Source: Pseudomonas paraversuta | GTDB lineage: Bacteria > Pseudomonadota > Gammaproteobacteria > Pseudomonadales > Pseudomonadaceae | Assembly: GCF_904063065.1 (NCBI RefSeq) | Contig: NZ_CAJFCL010000005.1 | Location: 186,001-250,000 of the forward strand | Direction of reading: 5' to 3' | DNA: 64,000 nt | Shown here: piece by piece, positions 8,916 through 17,672 of the stretch | Numbering within the stretch: the stretch's first letter is position 1 | Layout of the letters: the number at the start of each line of letters is the position of its first letter | Notes under the pieces: generated by a model | What the model was told of the DNA's origin: nothing | The model's input: the letters and a program-made list of their open reading frames with translations, nothing else | Database searches by the model: none | Position numbers and translations under genes: made by a program

Positions 8916-10007
8916 ATGTCCGGCAATACCTTCGGCAAGCTGTTCACTGTCACCACCGCTGGCGAAAGCCATGGCCCGGCGTTGGTCGCCATTGTTGATG
9001 GCTGCCCGCCCGGGCTCGAGCTGTCCATTGAAGACTTGCAGCACGATCTGGATCGACGCAAGCCTGGCACCAGCCGTCATACCACCCAGCGCCAGGAGGC
9101 CGACGAAGTCGAAATTCTCTCCGGTGTTTTTGAAGGCCGCACTACCGGTTGCGCCATCGGCCTGCTGATCCGCAATACCGACCAGAAGTCCAAGGACTAC
9201 TCGGCGATCAAGGATCTGTTCCGCCCGTCCCACGCGGACTACACCTATCACCACAAATACGGTGAACGTGATTACCGCGGCGGCGGCCGCAGCTCGGCCC
9301 GTGAAACCGCCATGCGCGTGGCGGCGGGTGCGATTGCCAAAAAGTACCTGGCGACCCAGGGCATTGTGATCCGTGGCTACATGAGCCAGCTGGGCCCGAT
9401 TGAAATCCCGTTCAAAACCTGGGATTCGGTCGAAGAAAACGCATTCTTCAGCCCCGACCCGGACAAAGTGCCCGAGCTCGAGGCCTACATGGACCAGCTG
9501 CGTCGCGATCAGGATTCCGTCGGGGCGAAAATTACCGTCGTGGCCGAAGGGGTCATTCCGGGCCTGGGCGAACCGATTTTCGACCGTCTGGATGCAGAAC
9601 TGGCCCATGCGCTGATGAGCATCAACGCAGTCAAGGGCATTGAAATCGGTGCGGGTTTTGCCAGTGTTGCCCAGCGCGGCACCGAGCATCGCGACGAGAT
9701 GACGCCCCAGGGTTTCCTCAGCAACAACGCGGGCGGCATTCTGGGCGGTATTTCCAGCGGTCAGCCGATTGTTGCGCATCTGGCGCTCAAGCCGACATCC
9801 AGCATCACCACCCCGGGTCGCTCGATTGATGTTGACGGTAACCCGGTGGACGTTATCACCAAGGGCCGCCATGACCCGTGCGTGGGCATCCGTGCCACGC
9901 CGATTGCCGAGGCGATGATGGCAATCGTATTGATGGACCACCTGCTGCGCCATCGCGGGCAGAATGCCGATGTGAGCGTCAGCACGCCTGTGCTGGGCCA
10001 GTTGTAA
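8916..10007 (+). CDS. aroC: Chorismate synthase
   Basis: This 363-residue FMN-dependent enzyme converts 5-enolpyruvylshikimate-3-phosphate to chorismate, the last step of the shikimate pathway. The three family signatures are all present: [18 protein letters not shown] near the N-terminus, the [18 protein letters not shown] segment near residue 128, and [17 protein letters not shown] near the C-terminus. Length is that of the family. It is followed after 34 bp by an MFS transporter gene and is divergent from the hydrolase, with a 143 bp gap that should contain its promoter. Confidence 0.97.
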   Translation: MSGNTFGKLFTVTTAGESHGPALVAIVDGCPPGLELSIEDLQHDLDRRKPGTSRHTTQRQEADEVEILSGVFEGRTTGCAIGLLIRNTDQKSKDYSAIKDLFRPSHADYTYHHKYGERDYRGGGRSSARETAMRVAAGAIAKKYLATQGIVIRGYMSQLGPIEIPFKTWDSVEENAFFSPDPDKVPELEAYMDQLRRDQDSVGAKITVVAEGVIPGLGEPIFDRLDAELAHALMSINAVKGIEIGAGFASVAQRGTEHRDEMTPQGFLSNNAGGILGGISSGQPIVAHLALKPTSSITTPGRSIDVDGNPVDVITKGRHDPCVGIRATPIAEAMMAIVLMDHLLRHRGQNADVSVSTPVLGQL

Positions 10008-10041
10008 TGCAAGGACTGTTGAGCGCCATGGTCTGACGACG

Positions 10042-11196
10042 GTGGCGCCACTTCCTTACTGGCGATTGTCGGGGTTCTATCTTTTTTACTTCGCTTTGCT
10101 CGGTGCAACAGCGCCTTTTCTGGCGCTGTACTTTCATCATCTCGGGTTCTCCAGCGCGCGAATAGGCGAGCTGGTGGCCATTCCGATGCTGATGCGCTGC
10201 ATAGCCCCCAATCTGTGGGGCTGGCTGGGGGATTACACCGGCAAGCGCCTGTTGATCGTGCGACTGGGGGCGCTCTGTACGCTGCTCAGCTTCAGCTTGA
10301 TCTTCTTCGGCAAGAGTTACGCCTGGCTGGCGCTGGTCATGGCATTGCACGCGTTCTTCTGGCACGCCGTGCTGCCACAGTTTGAAGTCATCACCTTCGC
10401 CCATTTGCGCGAGCAGCCGGAGCGCTACAGCCAGATCCGGTTGTGGGGATCCATTGGTTTTATCCTCGCCGTCGTTCTTCTGGGGCGTTTGTTTGAATGG
10501 TTGAGCCTGGACATCTATCCGGCTGCGCTGATCCTGGTCATGGCCGGGATTGTCCTGTTCAGTCTGTGGGTGCCAAACGCCCAGCCCTCATATCAGGGGC
10601 GAGAGCCGCTGGAAGGGGGCTTTTTGCAGCAGCTGTGCAGCCCCGGGGTGATCGCGTTTTACGTCTGTGTCGCGTTGATGCAGATGAGCCACGGACCGTA
10701 CTACACCTTTCTCACCCTGCACCTTGAAGCCCTCGGCTATAGCCGGGGTGTGATCGGCTTGCTGTGGGCGTTGGGGGTGGTGGCAGAAGTGCTGATGTTT
10801 TTGGCCATGCGCCGCATCCTGCAAAGATTTTCGGTGCGCCGGGTATTAATGTTCAGCTTTCTGTTGGCTGCATTGCGCTGGCTGCTGTTGGGGTCTGTTG
10901 CCGAGTACCTGTGGCTGTTGCTGCTGGCGCAATTGCTGCACGCCGCCACCTTCGGCAGTTTTCATGCCTCTGCCATGACGTTCGTGCAGCGCAGCTTCGG
11001 TCCGGGCCAGCAGGGGCAAGGGCAGGCGCTGTATGCCACCCTGGCCGGCATTGGCGGCGCGGTCGGTGCGTTGTACGCCGGGTACAGCTGGAACACGCTG
11101 GGCCCGACTATCACCTTTAGTATGGCAAGCGTCGCAGCGTTGGCGGCAGCCGTTATCATTGCCACTCGACTGCAAGAGGACAGGGCACAACCCTGA
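10042..11196 (+). CDS. MFS transporter, phenylpropionate-permease-like (MFS_1_like)
   Basis: A 384-residue integral membrane protein with about twelve hydrophobic segments and the MFS loop motif GWLGDYTGKRLL between helices 2 and 3. The RLWGSIGFILAVVLLGRLFEW segment is characteristic of the HcaT/LacY-like branch that includes 3-phenylpropionate permease. The start is the GTG at 10042, since no ATG precedes the first helix in frame. It probably shares the aroC transcript. An uptake or efflux role for a small aromatic or sugar-like molecule is an inference from the family. Confidence 0.85.
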   Translation: MAPLPYWRLSGFYLFYFALLGATAPFLALYFHHLGFSSARIGELVAIPMLMRCIAPNLWGWLGDYTGKRLLIVRLGALCTLLSFSLIFFGKSYAWLALVMALHAFFWHAVLPQFEVITFAHLREQPERYSQIRLWGSIGFILAVVLLGRLFEWLSLDIYPAALILVMAGIVLFSLWVPNAQPSYQGREPLEGGFLQQLCSPGVIAFYVCVALMQMSHGPYYTFLTLHLEALGYSRGVIGLLWALGVVAEVLMFLAMRRILQRFSVRRVLMFSFLLAALRWLLLGSVAEYLWLLLLAQLLHAATFGSFHASAMTFVQRSFGPGQQGQGQALYATLAGIGGAVGALYAGYSWNTLGPTITFSMASVAALAAAVIIATRLQEDRAQP

Positions 11197-11287
11197 CTTC
11201 GCCGTAAATTTGCAGCCTGATTTGAAAGGATGCCTGAGCGGCCTGTAATAGCCGTAAGGGCATGCCTACGCCGAGGAACCACGTCCA

Positions 11288-11833
11288 ATGAGCAGTCTGT
11301 CCGTTTATCACGTATCAAGCCCTGAAATGCCGAACAAGGTGCTGACCCACCTTGAAGACATCGCTGCGACTCTGGCCGAGCAGGGTGTGCACTTTGATCG
11401 CTGGCAGGCGTGCGCGCCGATCCGGCCGGGTGCCAGCCAGGAAGAAGTAATCGATGCCAACCGTGAGCAGATTGACCACTTGATGACCGAGGGCGGTTAT
11501 ATCGCGGTTGATGTGATCAGCCTCGATCGAGATCACCCGCAAAAAGCCGAGTTGCGCGCCAGGTTTCTGGACGAGCATCACTACGGGGAAGATGAAGTGC
11601 GTTTCCTGGTGGCAGGGCGCGGGCTGTTCAGCTTGCATATGGGGGATTATGTTTACGCGGTACTGTGCGAGAAAAATGACCTGATCTCAGTCCCTGCGGG
11701 CACTGCGCACTGGTTTGACATGGGCGAGCATCCGCATTTTGTTGCCATCCGCCTGTTCAGCAATCCTGAAGCCCTGGTGATGAGTTACACCGGCCAGGAC
11801 ATTGCCGGCCGCTTCCCGGGTTTCGAAGACTAA
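11288..11833 (+). CDS. mtnD: Acireductone dioxygenase-like cupin with an altered metal site
   Basis: A 181-residue cupin with end-to-end similarity to acireductone dioxygenase, which acts in the methionine salvage pathway. In characterised enzymes (Klebsiella ARD) the metal is held by H96, H98, E102 and H140 in the motifs HxHxxxE and GTxHWFD. Here the motif reads H97-H98-Y99-G-E-D-E103, so the second ligand histidine is tyrosine; the first histidine, the glutamate and H141 remain. The codons are unambiguous (CAT CAC TAC). In pseudomonads this gene is usually flanked by mtnB and mtnC, but neither is present here: an MFS gene lies upstream and a DUF3509 gene downstream. The protein may therefore be decaying or repurposed. 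The start has a plausible GAGGAA site at 11272-11277. Confidence 0.85.
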   Translation: MSSLSVYHVSSPEMPNKVLTHLEDIAATLAEQGVHFDRWQACAPIRPGASQEEVIDANREQIDHLMTEGGYIAVDVISLDRDHPQKAELRARFLDEHHYGEDEVRFLVAGRGLFSLHMGDYVYAVLCEKNDLISVPAGTAHWFDMGEHPHFVAIRLFSNPEALVMSYTGQDIAGRFPGFED

Positions 11834-11881
11834 GGGCGCGCTGCCCAAGGAGCTTGGGCAAAGTCGACCCAGATGGACAAA

Positions 11882-11918
11882 AGCCAGCAGCCGCGTTGAT
11901 AGCGGCTGCTGGCTTTTT
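11882..11918 (+). terminator. Strong terminator after mtnD
   Basis: A perfect 13 bp stem (AGCCAGCAGCCGC with GCGGCTGCTGGCT), a 7 nt loop and a T run, 48 bp after the mtnD stop. Confidence 0.9.
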
Positions 11919-11943
11919 AGTATTTCGGGTTTATGCCGCGTTA

Positions 11944-12222
11944 TTACCGGGAGTGGTAGGTCGGCAGGGCAAAACGGTGCTGGCTTTGCAGCATCGAAAT
12001 CGTCGGCAGTTCACTGGCTGTGCCGGCCAGGTCGCGGCGAATCGCGCTGATCACCCAGGTCAGTTGTTCTGCGGTGTGCAATTGCGCATAGGAAATTGAG
12101 CGTTGTGTCTGTTTGCCATCGCTGTCGCACAGGGTCAACAACACGCCGCCATCCGGGCGGGGTTTGACAGTAACGCTGTGGTTAGAGAACAACGATGCGA
12201 ATTTTTCTTGGATCAGGCTCAT
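11944..12222 (-). CDS. DUF3509 family protein
   Basis: A 92-residue small cytoplasmic protein matching the DUF3509 family that is largely restricted to Pseudomonas (MSLIQEKFASLF start, VKPRPDGGVLLTL core, QLTWVISAIRRDL helix). Start 12222 fits the family; an in-frame ATG at 12237 would add five residues. It is transcribed alone, convergent with mtnD. Function unknown. Confidence 0.8.
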   Translation of the reverse strand: MSLIQEKFASLFSNHSVTVKPRPDGGVLLTLCDSDGKQTQRSISYAQLHTAEQLTWVISAIRRDLAGTASELPTISMLQSQHRFALPTYHSR

Positions 12223-12535
12223 GTGATTCAGCTCCATTGGCTCATGACTGGCTTGCATGGAGTAGGTATTGCAGTGATTGTGCCACTATTTATTTTTTAA
12301 AATATCCTTATAAATCAATGGCTTGTAATTTCAGGCTGAGCTGGCCGTCGTGCAATCTGCATGACTGGCCATCGTGCATCCTGCATTTTGCCCATTTTGT
12401 CTGGGTTATTTTCCCGTTGGATGGAATTATTCCAGTCGATTGATTGTCGCTATGGCGCACTTGAGCAAAAAAGGGATGACACGCAGGGCCGGTCTCAGGA
12501 AACTGGATTTCTTTGTAACGAACGTGGAGCTTCAT
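12223..12535. other. Intergenic region between the DUF3509 and ankyrin genes
   Basis: This 313 bp divergent gap holds no convincing gene. It should carry both promoters; the AT-rich stretch at 12285-12325 and the tandem repeat at 12341-12388 are its only visible structure. Confidence 0.5.
12341..12388. repeat. Two imperfect 24 bp tandem repeats upstream of the ankyrin gene
   Basis: CTGGCCGTCGTGCAATCTGC-ATGA is followed directly by CTGGCCATCGTGCATCCTGC-ATTT; 19 of 24 positions agree. Placed 150-195 bp upstream of the ankyrin gene start, it could be a paired regulator-binding site or leader structure. Confidence 0.4.
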
Positions 12536-13069
12536 ATGTCAGACGACAAGCCAGCAGATCAAAATCGGCAGATGACCCCGGAAGAGGCTGCGGAGTTTGC
12601 CGAGCAGGTGTTCAACAAGGCGCGCGAAGGTGATGCGGCGATGCTGGCGGCCTTGCTGAGCAAGGGCTTGCCGCCCAATCTGCGCAATCACAAGGGCGAT
12701 ACCCTGTTGATGCTCGCCAGCTATCACGGGCACGTTGAAGCGGTGAAGGTTCTGCTCGAGCATAAAGCCGATCCCGAGATCCGCAACGATAACGGTCAGA
12801 GCCCGATTGCAGGCGCAGCATTCAAAGGCGACCTGGAGATGGTCAAAGCGTTGGTGGAGGGGGGCGCTCAGGTTGAAGGCGCTTCGTTCGATGGCCGTAC
12901 TGCGCTGATGATGGCTGCGATGTTCAATCGCGTCGCTATCATCGACTACCTGATCAGCAAAGGGGCTGATCCGCAGGCCAAGGATGCCAATGGCATTACT
13001 GCACTGGATGCCGCCAAAACCATGGGCGCCACAGATGCCGTGGCTCAGCTCGAGAAACTGGCGGGTTGA
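12536..13069 (+). CDS. Ankyrin repeat protein
   Basis: A 177-residue protein made of a charged N-terminal helix (1-30) and four ankyrin repeats (about 38-170), recognisable by the phased motifs GDTLLMLASYHGHVEAVKVL, GQSPIAGAAFKGDLEMVKAL and GRTALMMAAMFNRVAIIDYL. No signal peptide is seen, so it should be cytoplasmic and act through protein-protein contacts. ATG 12536 is chosen because GGAG lies just upstream (12524-12527) and the family starts here. AnkB-type proteins in Pseudomonas are linked to catalase and oxidative stress, but no catalase gene is adjacent, so the partner is unknown. Confidence 0.85.
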   Translation: MSDDKPADQNRQMTPEEAAEFAEQVFNKAREGDAAMLAALLSKGLPPNLRNHKGDTLLMLASYHGHVEAVKVLLEHKADPEIRNDNGQSPIAGAAFKGDLEMVKALVEGGAQVEGASFDGRTALMMAAMFNRVAIIDYLISKGADPQAKDANGITALDAAKTMGATDAVAQLEKLAG

Positions 13070-13139
13070 TTTCGGACCCCGGGGGGCGCATTTGATATAT
13101 CCTGCGCGCCCTCAATTTTCCTCGTGACAGGCCTCGCCC

Positions 13140-13670
13140 ATGAAAACCACTCTCGTTGAACTCATCAGCAAAATCAGCTCCGGGTGCATGGACGACGACG
13201 ATATCGCCACCATCGCCACAGAAGCCGCCCAGGCTTACGCAGACCCGGTGGCATTTCTGGCAGCCAACCCGGATATCAACTACGACGACAGCTTCCCGAT
13301 TGCCCTGGGTGAGTGGGTCGTGATCGGGAGCCTGCCAGACACCGTCCTGTTTCAGGCCGATACCTATATGGAGCTGTTTGCACAGATCGTGGCGTCGTTT
13401 GGTCCGGGTGTCGCATTCAACATCAAACCCAAGCAACTGGCTAAAACAGAGGCGCTGACGGCCCTCAACCGCATTCAGATCCAGATGGGGAGCATGAATC
13501 CGGAGAAGGGCGGATACGTGCTGATGAACCTGAGCCAGCCGCTGGATGACGAGATTCAGGTGGTGCTGGTTTTCGGCAATGACGTGCCTCGCGTTCTGGA
13601 GCTGTGCGCCGAAGCCGGGATCAGTGCTGCACCTTCGCTGGAAGCCTTGAAAGTAGCGGTTCACGTCTGA
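13140..13670 (+). CDS. Hypothetical protein
   Basis: A 176-residue acidic, soluble protein starting MKTTLVELISKISSG. It has an aspartate cluster (DDDD at residues 18-21), no signal peptide and no transmembrane segment. The C-terminal part (about 95-170) alternates hydrophobic strands and helices (EIQVVLVFGNDVPRVLELCA), suggesting an alpha/beta fold. I do not recognise the family. The gene stands alone, 70 bp after the ankyrin gene on the same strand. Confidence 0.65.
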   Translation: MKTTLVELISKISSGCMDDDDIATIATEAAQAYADPVAFLAANPDINYDDSFPIALGEWVVIGSLPDTVLFQADTYMELFAQIVASFGPGVAFNIKPKQLAKTEALTALNRIQIQMGSMNPEKGGYVLMNLSQPLDDEIQVVLVFGNDVPRVLELCAEAGISAAPSLEALKVAVHV

Positions 13671-13755
13671 CAGGCCCGGTCCATGCAATAAAAACCGGAA
13701 CCCTGGCCACAGCTGACTATCCTATGTGAACAGTTACTCACTCAGGAGCGTCATC

Positions 13756-13947
13756 ATGGGGTCCACGTTCAACGGTCTGATTGGCCTGATTATTCTGGCT
13801 CTGGATATTTGGGCCATCATCAATGTGATCAAAAGCGGTGCAGGAACCGGGGCGAAAATCATCTGGGTATTGCTGATTATCTTCCTGCCGGTGCTGGGCC
13901 TGATCATTTGGGCCATCGCCGGGCCACGGGGCAATGTCCGAGTTTGA
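13756..13947 (+). CDS. PLDc_N-domain small membrane protein
   Basis: A 63-residue protein with two transmembrane helices (about 5-25 and 33-55) and the family's PVLGLIIWAIAGPR end. This is the 'phospholipase D nuclease N-terminal' domain found as a stand-alone membrane peptide. ATG 13756 is preceded by CAGGAG at 13743-13748. The role is unknown; such peptides are usually stress or envelope associated. Confidence 0.8.
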   Translation: MGSTFNGLIGLIILALDIWAIINVIKSGAGTGAKIIWVLLIIFLPVLGLIIWAIAGPRGNVRV

Positions 13948-14010
13948 GCCATGATCAGCGGGCTGCGACGGGTTTGTCGTGGCGGTCCGCTGAGTTTGTC
14001 TGCGTCAGGG

Positions 14011-14040
14011 TTCGACCTGACACCCTCCCCGAAGTAGAAT
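14011..14040 (+). promoter_or_regulatory. Possible sigma-70 promoter
   Basis: TTCGAC (14011-14016) and TAGAAT (14035-14040) with an 18 bp spacer resemble -35 and -10 boxes. Transcription would begin near 14047, in the gap upstream of the LTA-synthase-like gene. Confidence 0.4.
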
Positions 14041-14046
14041 GCGCGT

Positions 14047-14400
14047 CTTTGTTGGGCAGTTGAACGGGTGTGCAGCAATAGCGCCGCCGGGTTTGTCTGT
14101 CGATCATGGGCGGGTGACCGTCTGTTGCCCAAAACCAAAGCAAAATCCGATGCGATCATTCCGGGCTTCACCGATCTTCTCGGTCCGGGTGACCTGATGT
14201 TCTGCGAAAACTTCTTTCAGGCATGCCTGAAGTCCATGTATGAGCTTTCGTTTTGCCGCCTATGTTTTACAGGCAGTGAACATGCCGGGTAATGATCGGG
14301 TATCTTCCGGGATCTGTTGATGTTTGGTTGTGGGTTGCATCGCTAGCACACTGCAATGCCAGCAGAACCTTGAGCGAGAGGGGCCGAAAGGCCCTTTCTT
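14047..14400 (+). ncRNA. Candidate structured RNA or leader
   Basis: Between the promoter-like sequence and a terminator lies about 350 nt without a gene. TTGGGCA (14052-14058) can pair with TGCCCAA (14126-14132) to close a multi-branch structure. I could not match it to tmRNA, RNase P, 6S, CrcZ or Rsm RNAs by eye. It is a candidate only. Confidence 0.3.
14378..14400 (+). terminator. Terminator inside the gap before the LTA-synthase-like gene
   Basis: AGAGGGGCC-GAA-AGGCCCTTTCT forms a GC-rich stem followed by a pyrimidine tract. It ends a transcript that starts upstream in a region without a gene, or acts as an attenuator for the gene at 14513. Confidence 0.55.
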
Positions 14401-14512
14401 ATGTTTCAAAATGTGCTCTACACGGAATTTTCACGATCTATTCAAGACAATCCGCCAGCAAAATTTCGGCTTGACTACTTTTTCAACTTGAACAAATGGG
14501 TTCTTAAACGAC

Positions 14513-16591
14513 ATGGCAAACCCGGACGCCCCAAAACAACAGCACGCTGCTACGCGTGTGTTGCAACCGACGGTCAAATCGCATCTGGCGTTTACGCTGC
14601 TGTGTGCCTTGATCATGATGCTGATGTTCACCCTGCTACGGGTTGCTCTGCTGGTTTATAACCGGGAAATGATCCTCGATACCCCGGCTTCGACCTTCCT
14701 CGAAGCATTCGCCAACGGTCTGCGATTTGACCTGCGAATTGTGGTGTATCTCAGCATTCCTCTACTGTTGGCGATTCTCAGTGTCAAAGCCATGACCATG
14801 CGCGCAGTGATGCGCTTGTGGCTGACAGCTGCTTGCAGCCTGGCGCTGTTTTTGGGCCTGATGGAGATGGACTTCTACCGCGAGTTCCACCAGCGCCTTA
14901 ACGGTCTGGTTTTCCAGTACGTCAAGGAAGACCCTAAAACCGTCATGAGCATGCTCTGGTACGGTTTCCCGGTGGTGCGCTACTTGTTGGCCTGGGCCGT
15001 TGGTACGCTGATTCTGTACTTCGCATTTCGTGGCGCCGATCGCATGACCCGTTCGCGGACCACCGCAGCCGTTGCCGGTACCGCCCGCGCCGTGGCGCCG
15101 TGGTATGGCCGTGTCGCGGTGTTTGTGGTGGTACTGCTGGTGTGTGTGGTTGCTGCTCGCGGCACCTTGCGCCAGGGTCCTCCTCTACGTTGGGGCGATG
15201 CCTACACAACAGACTCCAACTTCGCTAACCAGCTGGGTCTTAACGGCTCCCTGTCGCTGATTGCCGCTGCCAAAAGCCGCTTTTCCGACGAGCGCAGCAA
15301 TATCTGGAAGGCCACCCTGGAAGATCCGGTAGCCCAACAGACAGTGCGCGATATGCTGCTGACCGAGAACGACAAGCTGGTCGATCCGGACACTGCGCCT
15401 GTACGCCGCGATACCACGCCACCTGCGGAAAAAACCCTGCCGATCAAGAACGTTGTCGTGATCCTGATGGAAAGCTTCGCCGGTCACTCGGTGGGTGCGC
15501 TGGGTCGTCCGGGCAATGTCACGCCGTATTTTGACAACCTGTCGAAAGAAGGCCTGTTGTTTGAGCGCTTCTTCTCCAACGGTACCCATACCCACCAGGG
15601 TATGTTCGCAACCATGGCCTGTTTCCCGAACCTGCCGGGTTTTGAATACCTGATGCAAACCCCGGAAGGCAGCCACAAGCTGTCCGGTCTGCCGGAACTG
15701 CTCAGTGCACGCAAGTTTGACGACGTCTATGTCTACAACGGTGATTTTGCCTGGGACAACCAGTCGGGTTTCTTCAGCAATCAGGGGATGACCACTTTCG
15801 TTGGTCGTAACGATTACGTTGATCCGGTGTTCTCCGATCCTACGTGGGGCGTGTCCGATCAGGACATGTTCAACCGTGGTCTGGAAGAGCTGAAGAAGCG
15901 CGAAGGCAAAGAACCGTTCTATGCCTTGCTGCAGACCCTGTCCAACCACACGCCGTATGCACTGCCGACCCCGTTGCCGGTTGAACCGGTCACTGACCGT
16001 GGATCGCTCAATGAGCATTTGACGGCCATGCGTTACTCGGACTGGGCATTGGGTCAGTTCTTCGAAAAAGCGCGTAAAGAACCGTATTTCAAGGAAACCC
16101 TGTTTGTGGTGGTGGGTGACCACGGCTTCGGTAACGAGCAGCAAATTTCCGAGATGGACCTGGGACGCTTTAACGTTCCATTGCTGTTGATCGGGCCTGG
16201 CATCCAGGAAAAATTTGGCGCGCGCAATGACACCGTGGGGACACAGGTTGATATCGTGCCGACCATCATGGGGCGTCTGGGTGGCGAGTTCCGTCAGCAA
16301 TGCTGGGGCCGTGACCTGCTCACCCTGCCTGAAGGCGACAAGGGTACAGGCGTGATCAAGCCGTCCGGCAGTGACCAGACAGTGGCAGTCATCAGCGGCG
16401 ACCACTTGCTGGTTCAGCCCAAGGATATGCCGGCCAAGGTTTGGCAGTACAAGCTGGGCGCCAATCCTGAAGCCAAGGTGGTTACCGATTCGCCGGATGA
16501 GGCCGAGCTTAAAAAGAAACTCGAATCCTTCCTGCAAACAGCCACCAAAAGCTTGATGGATAACACTGCGGGTGTAGAAGATCCGAAGTAA
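14513..16591 (+). CDS. LTA synthase-like sulfatase-fold membrane protein
   Basis: A 692-residue inner-membrane protein with about five N-terminal transmembrane helices (residues about 20-215) and a large periplasmic alkaline-phosphatase/sulfatase-fold domain (about 300-650). Metal-site motifs are visible: LMESFAGHSVG, the nucleophile threonine region NGTHTHQGMFATM, and VVVGDHGFGNE. This is the architecture of lipoteichoic acid synthase and of phosphoglycerol or phosphoethanolamine transferases. In Gram-negative bacteria the family is thought to transfer phosphoglycerol-type head groups to periplasmic glycans or lipids; the acceptor here is not known. The gene is monocistronic, ended by a bidirectional terminator. 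Confidence 0.88.
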   Translation: MANPDAPKQQHAATRVLQPTVKSHLAFTLLCALIMMLMFTLLRVALLVYNREMILDTPASTFLEAFANGLRFDLRIVVYLSIPLLLAILSVKAMTMRAVMRLWLTAACSLALFLGLMEMDFYREFHQRLNGLVFQYVKEDPKTVMSMLWYGFPVVRYLLAWAVGTLILYFAFRGADRMTRSRTTAAVAGTARAVAPWYGRVAVFVVVLLVCVVAARGTLRQGPPLRWGDAYTTDSNFANQLGLNGSLSLIAAAKSRFSDERSNIWKATLEDPVAQQTVRDMLLTENDKLVDPDTAPVRRDTTPPAEKTLPIKNVVVILMESFAGHSVGALGRPGNVTPYFDNLSKEGLLFERFFSNGTHTHQGMFATMACFPNLPGFEYLMQTPEGSHKLSGLPELLSARKFDDVYVYNGDFAWDNQSGFFSNQGMTTFVGRNDYVDPVFSDPTWGVSDQDMFNRGLEELKKREGKEPFYALLQTLSNHTPYALPTPLPVEPVTDRGSLNEHLTAMRYSDWALGQFFEKARKEPYFKETLFVVVGDHGFGNEQQISEMDLGRFNVPLLLIGPGIQEKFGARNDTVGTQVDIVPTIMGRLGGEFRQQCWGRDLLTLPEGDKGTGVIKPSGSDQTVAVISGDHLLVQPKDMPAKVWQYKLGANPEAKVVTDSPDEAELKKKLESFLQTATKSLMDNTAGVEDPK

Positions 16592-16596
16592 GTAAC

Positions 16597-16640
16597 CGCG
16601 CAATAAAAAAGAGGCCTCAGGGCCTCTTTTTTATTGCGCG
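16597..16640. terminator. Bidirectional terminator
   Basis: A 20 bp stem built from CGCGCAATAAAAAAGAGGCC and its complement, with loop TCAG, has A and T tracts on both sides. It would end both the LTA-synthase-like gene and the convergent DUF3309 gene. Confidence 0.92.
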
Positions 16641-16662
16641 CGGGTTGTGCTCTGGGTGTGTT

Positions 16663-16815
16663 CTAGATCTTGCCGAGTAACAGCAAAATCAACAGTACAA
16701 CCAGAACCACGCCGATGATGCCTGACGGCCCGTAGCCCCAGCTTTTCGAGTGCGGGAATACAGGCAATCCGCCTACTAACAGCAGAATCAGGATGATGAG
16801 TAGAATTGTGGTCAT
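16663..16815 (-). CDS. DUF3309 small membrane protein
   Basis: A 50-residue, very hydrophobic peptide with two helices around a conserved polar turn (PVFPHSKSWGYGPSG), typical of DUF3309. ATG 16815 is preferred because AAGGA lies at correct spacing before it; the ATG six bases upstream would be too close. Inner membrane, function unknown. Confidence 0.8.
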   Translation of the reverse strand: MTTILLIILILLLVGGLPVFPHSKSWGYGPSGIIGVVLVVLLILLLLGKI

Positions 16816-17022
16816 GATCATTTCCTTATTGATGTTTTCTGCCAATTTGCAGGTTCTTCAGGGCACTGTTTGACGAACGAGGATAGGCAGTGCTTATAAA
16901 GTCCGACTGGTGATGCCGGCGGAAAATTCAACTTTTATTAATCCCCACCCAAACCCCTCCAGCCTTGATCGGCCACGGGCTGACGCGTAGGGTTGCGCGC
17001 TGCGCATTTGGAGAGTTCTCGC

Positions 17023-17355
17023 ATGCTTAACTACGTTTGGTTTTTTTTCGCGGCCTTGTTTGAGATTGCTGGCTGCTATGGGTTCTGGATGTGGTTGCGC
17101 CAGGGCAAGAGTGCCTGGTGGGTGGTGCCGGCAGTTCTGAGCCTGGTGGTGTTTGCCCTGCTCTTGACCAAGGTCGAGGCGGTCTATGCCGGGCGGGCCT
17201 ATGCGGCCTATGGCGGGATCTACATCGTGACGTCCATTGCCTGGCTGGCAGTGGTGGAGCGCATTCGGCCGCTGGGTTCAGACTGGCTGGGGCTAGGGCT
17301 GTGTGTAATAGGCGCGACCATTATTTTGTTGGGGCCGCGCTTCTCCAGTCCTTGA
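17023..17355 (+). CDS. YnfA family membrane protein
   Basis: A 110-residue protein with four transmembrane helices and the UPF0060/YnfA signatures [12 protein letters not shown] and [12 protein letters not shown]. The fold is that of small drug/metabolite transporters, and a multidrug efflux role has been proposed for E. coli homologues. ATG 17023 follows GGAGAG at 17010-17015. Monocistronic, convergent with the yheU-like gene. Confidence 0.9.
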   Translation: MLNYVWFFFAALFEIAGCYGFWMWLRQGKSAWWVVPAVLSLVVFALLLTKVEAVYAGRAYAAYGGIYIVTSIAWLAVVERIRPLGSDWLGLGLCVIGATIILLGPRFSSP

Positions 17356-17373
17356 TCAGGGGGGCAGTTGTGC

Positions 17374-17601
17374 TTAATCAAAGAACTCTTTTGGCACGGC
17401 ATGCTTGGGCATCAGCTGACACTGCTGGCTCTCAAGGTCAAAGAAGATAACGGCCTGGCCTTTGCTCAGGGCATGGCGGACTCGCAGCACACGTGTTTCC
17501 TGCGGCGTGTCATCACCATTGTCGGTTCCTTCACGGCTGACGAAGTCTTCAATCAGACGGGTGAGGGTGTCAGGTTCAAGCTGGTCGTATGGAATAAGCA
17601 T
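17374..17601 (-). CDS. YheU family protein
   Basis: A 75-residue cytoplasmic protein of the UPF0270/YheU family: MLIPYDQLEPDTLTRLIEDF at the start and the SREGTDNG motif after it. The function is unknown in the family. It follows the yqjG-like gene leftward after a 71 bp gap. Confidence 0.85.
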   Translation of the reverse strand: MLIPYDQLEPDTLTRLIEDFVSREGTDNGDDTPQETRVLRVRHALSKGQAVIFFDLESQQCQLMPKHAVPKEFFD

Positions 17602-17672
17602 GGGGCAGTCTCGTAAACAGTGCGCGCGATGCTACTGGCCGCAAGCCTGTGCGGCCAGCACATTTGCAGGTA

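Larger units (their letters stand above)
13948..14512. other. 565 bp region without a convincing gene
   Basis: This long gap holds a sigma-70-like promoter, a paired segment and a terminator (listed separately) but no credible coding frame on either strand. It may encode a small RNA or a long leader for the downstream membrane protein. Confidence 0.5.

Noticed and set aside
14068..14292. 74-codon gene in the gap before the LTA-synthase-like gene
   Set aside because: No ribosome binding site, cysteine-rich composition unlike a protein, and it overlaps the candidate structured RNA.
15185..16603. 472-codon open frame on the minus strand
   Set aside because: It is opposite the sulfatase domain of the LTA-synthase-like gene, with no family resemblance.
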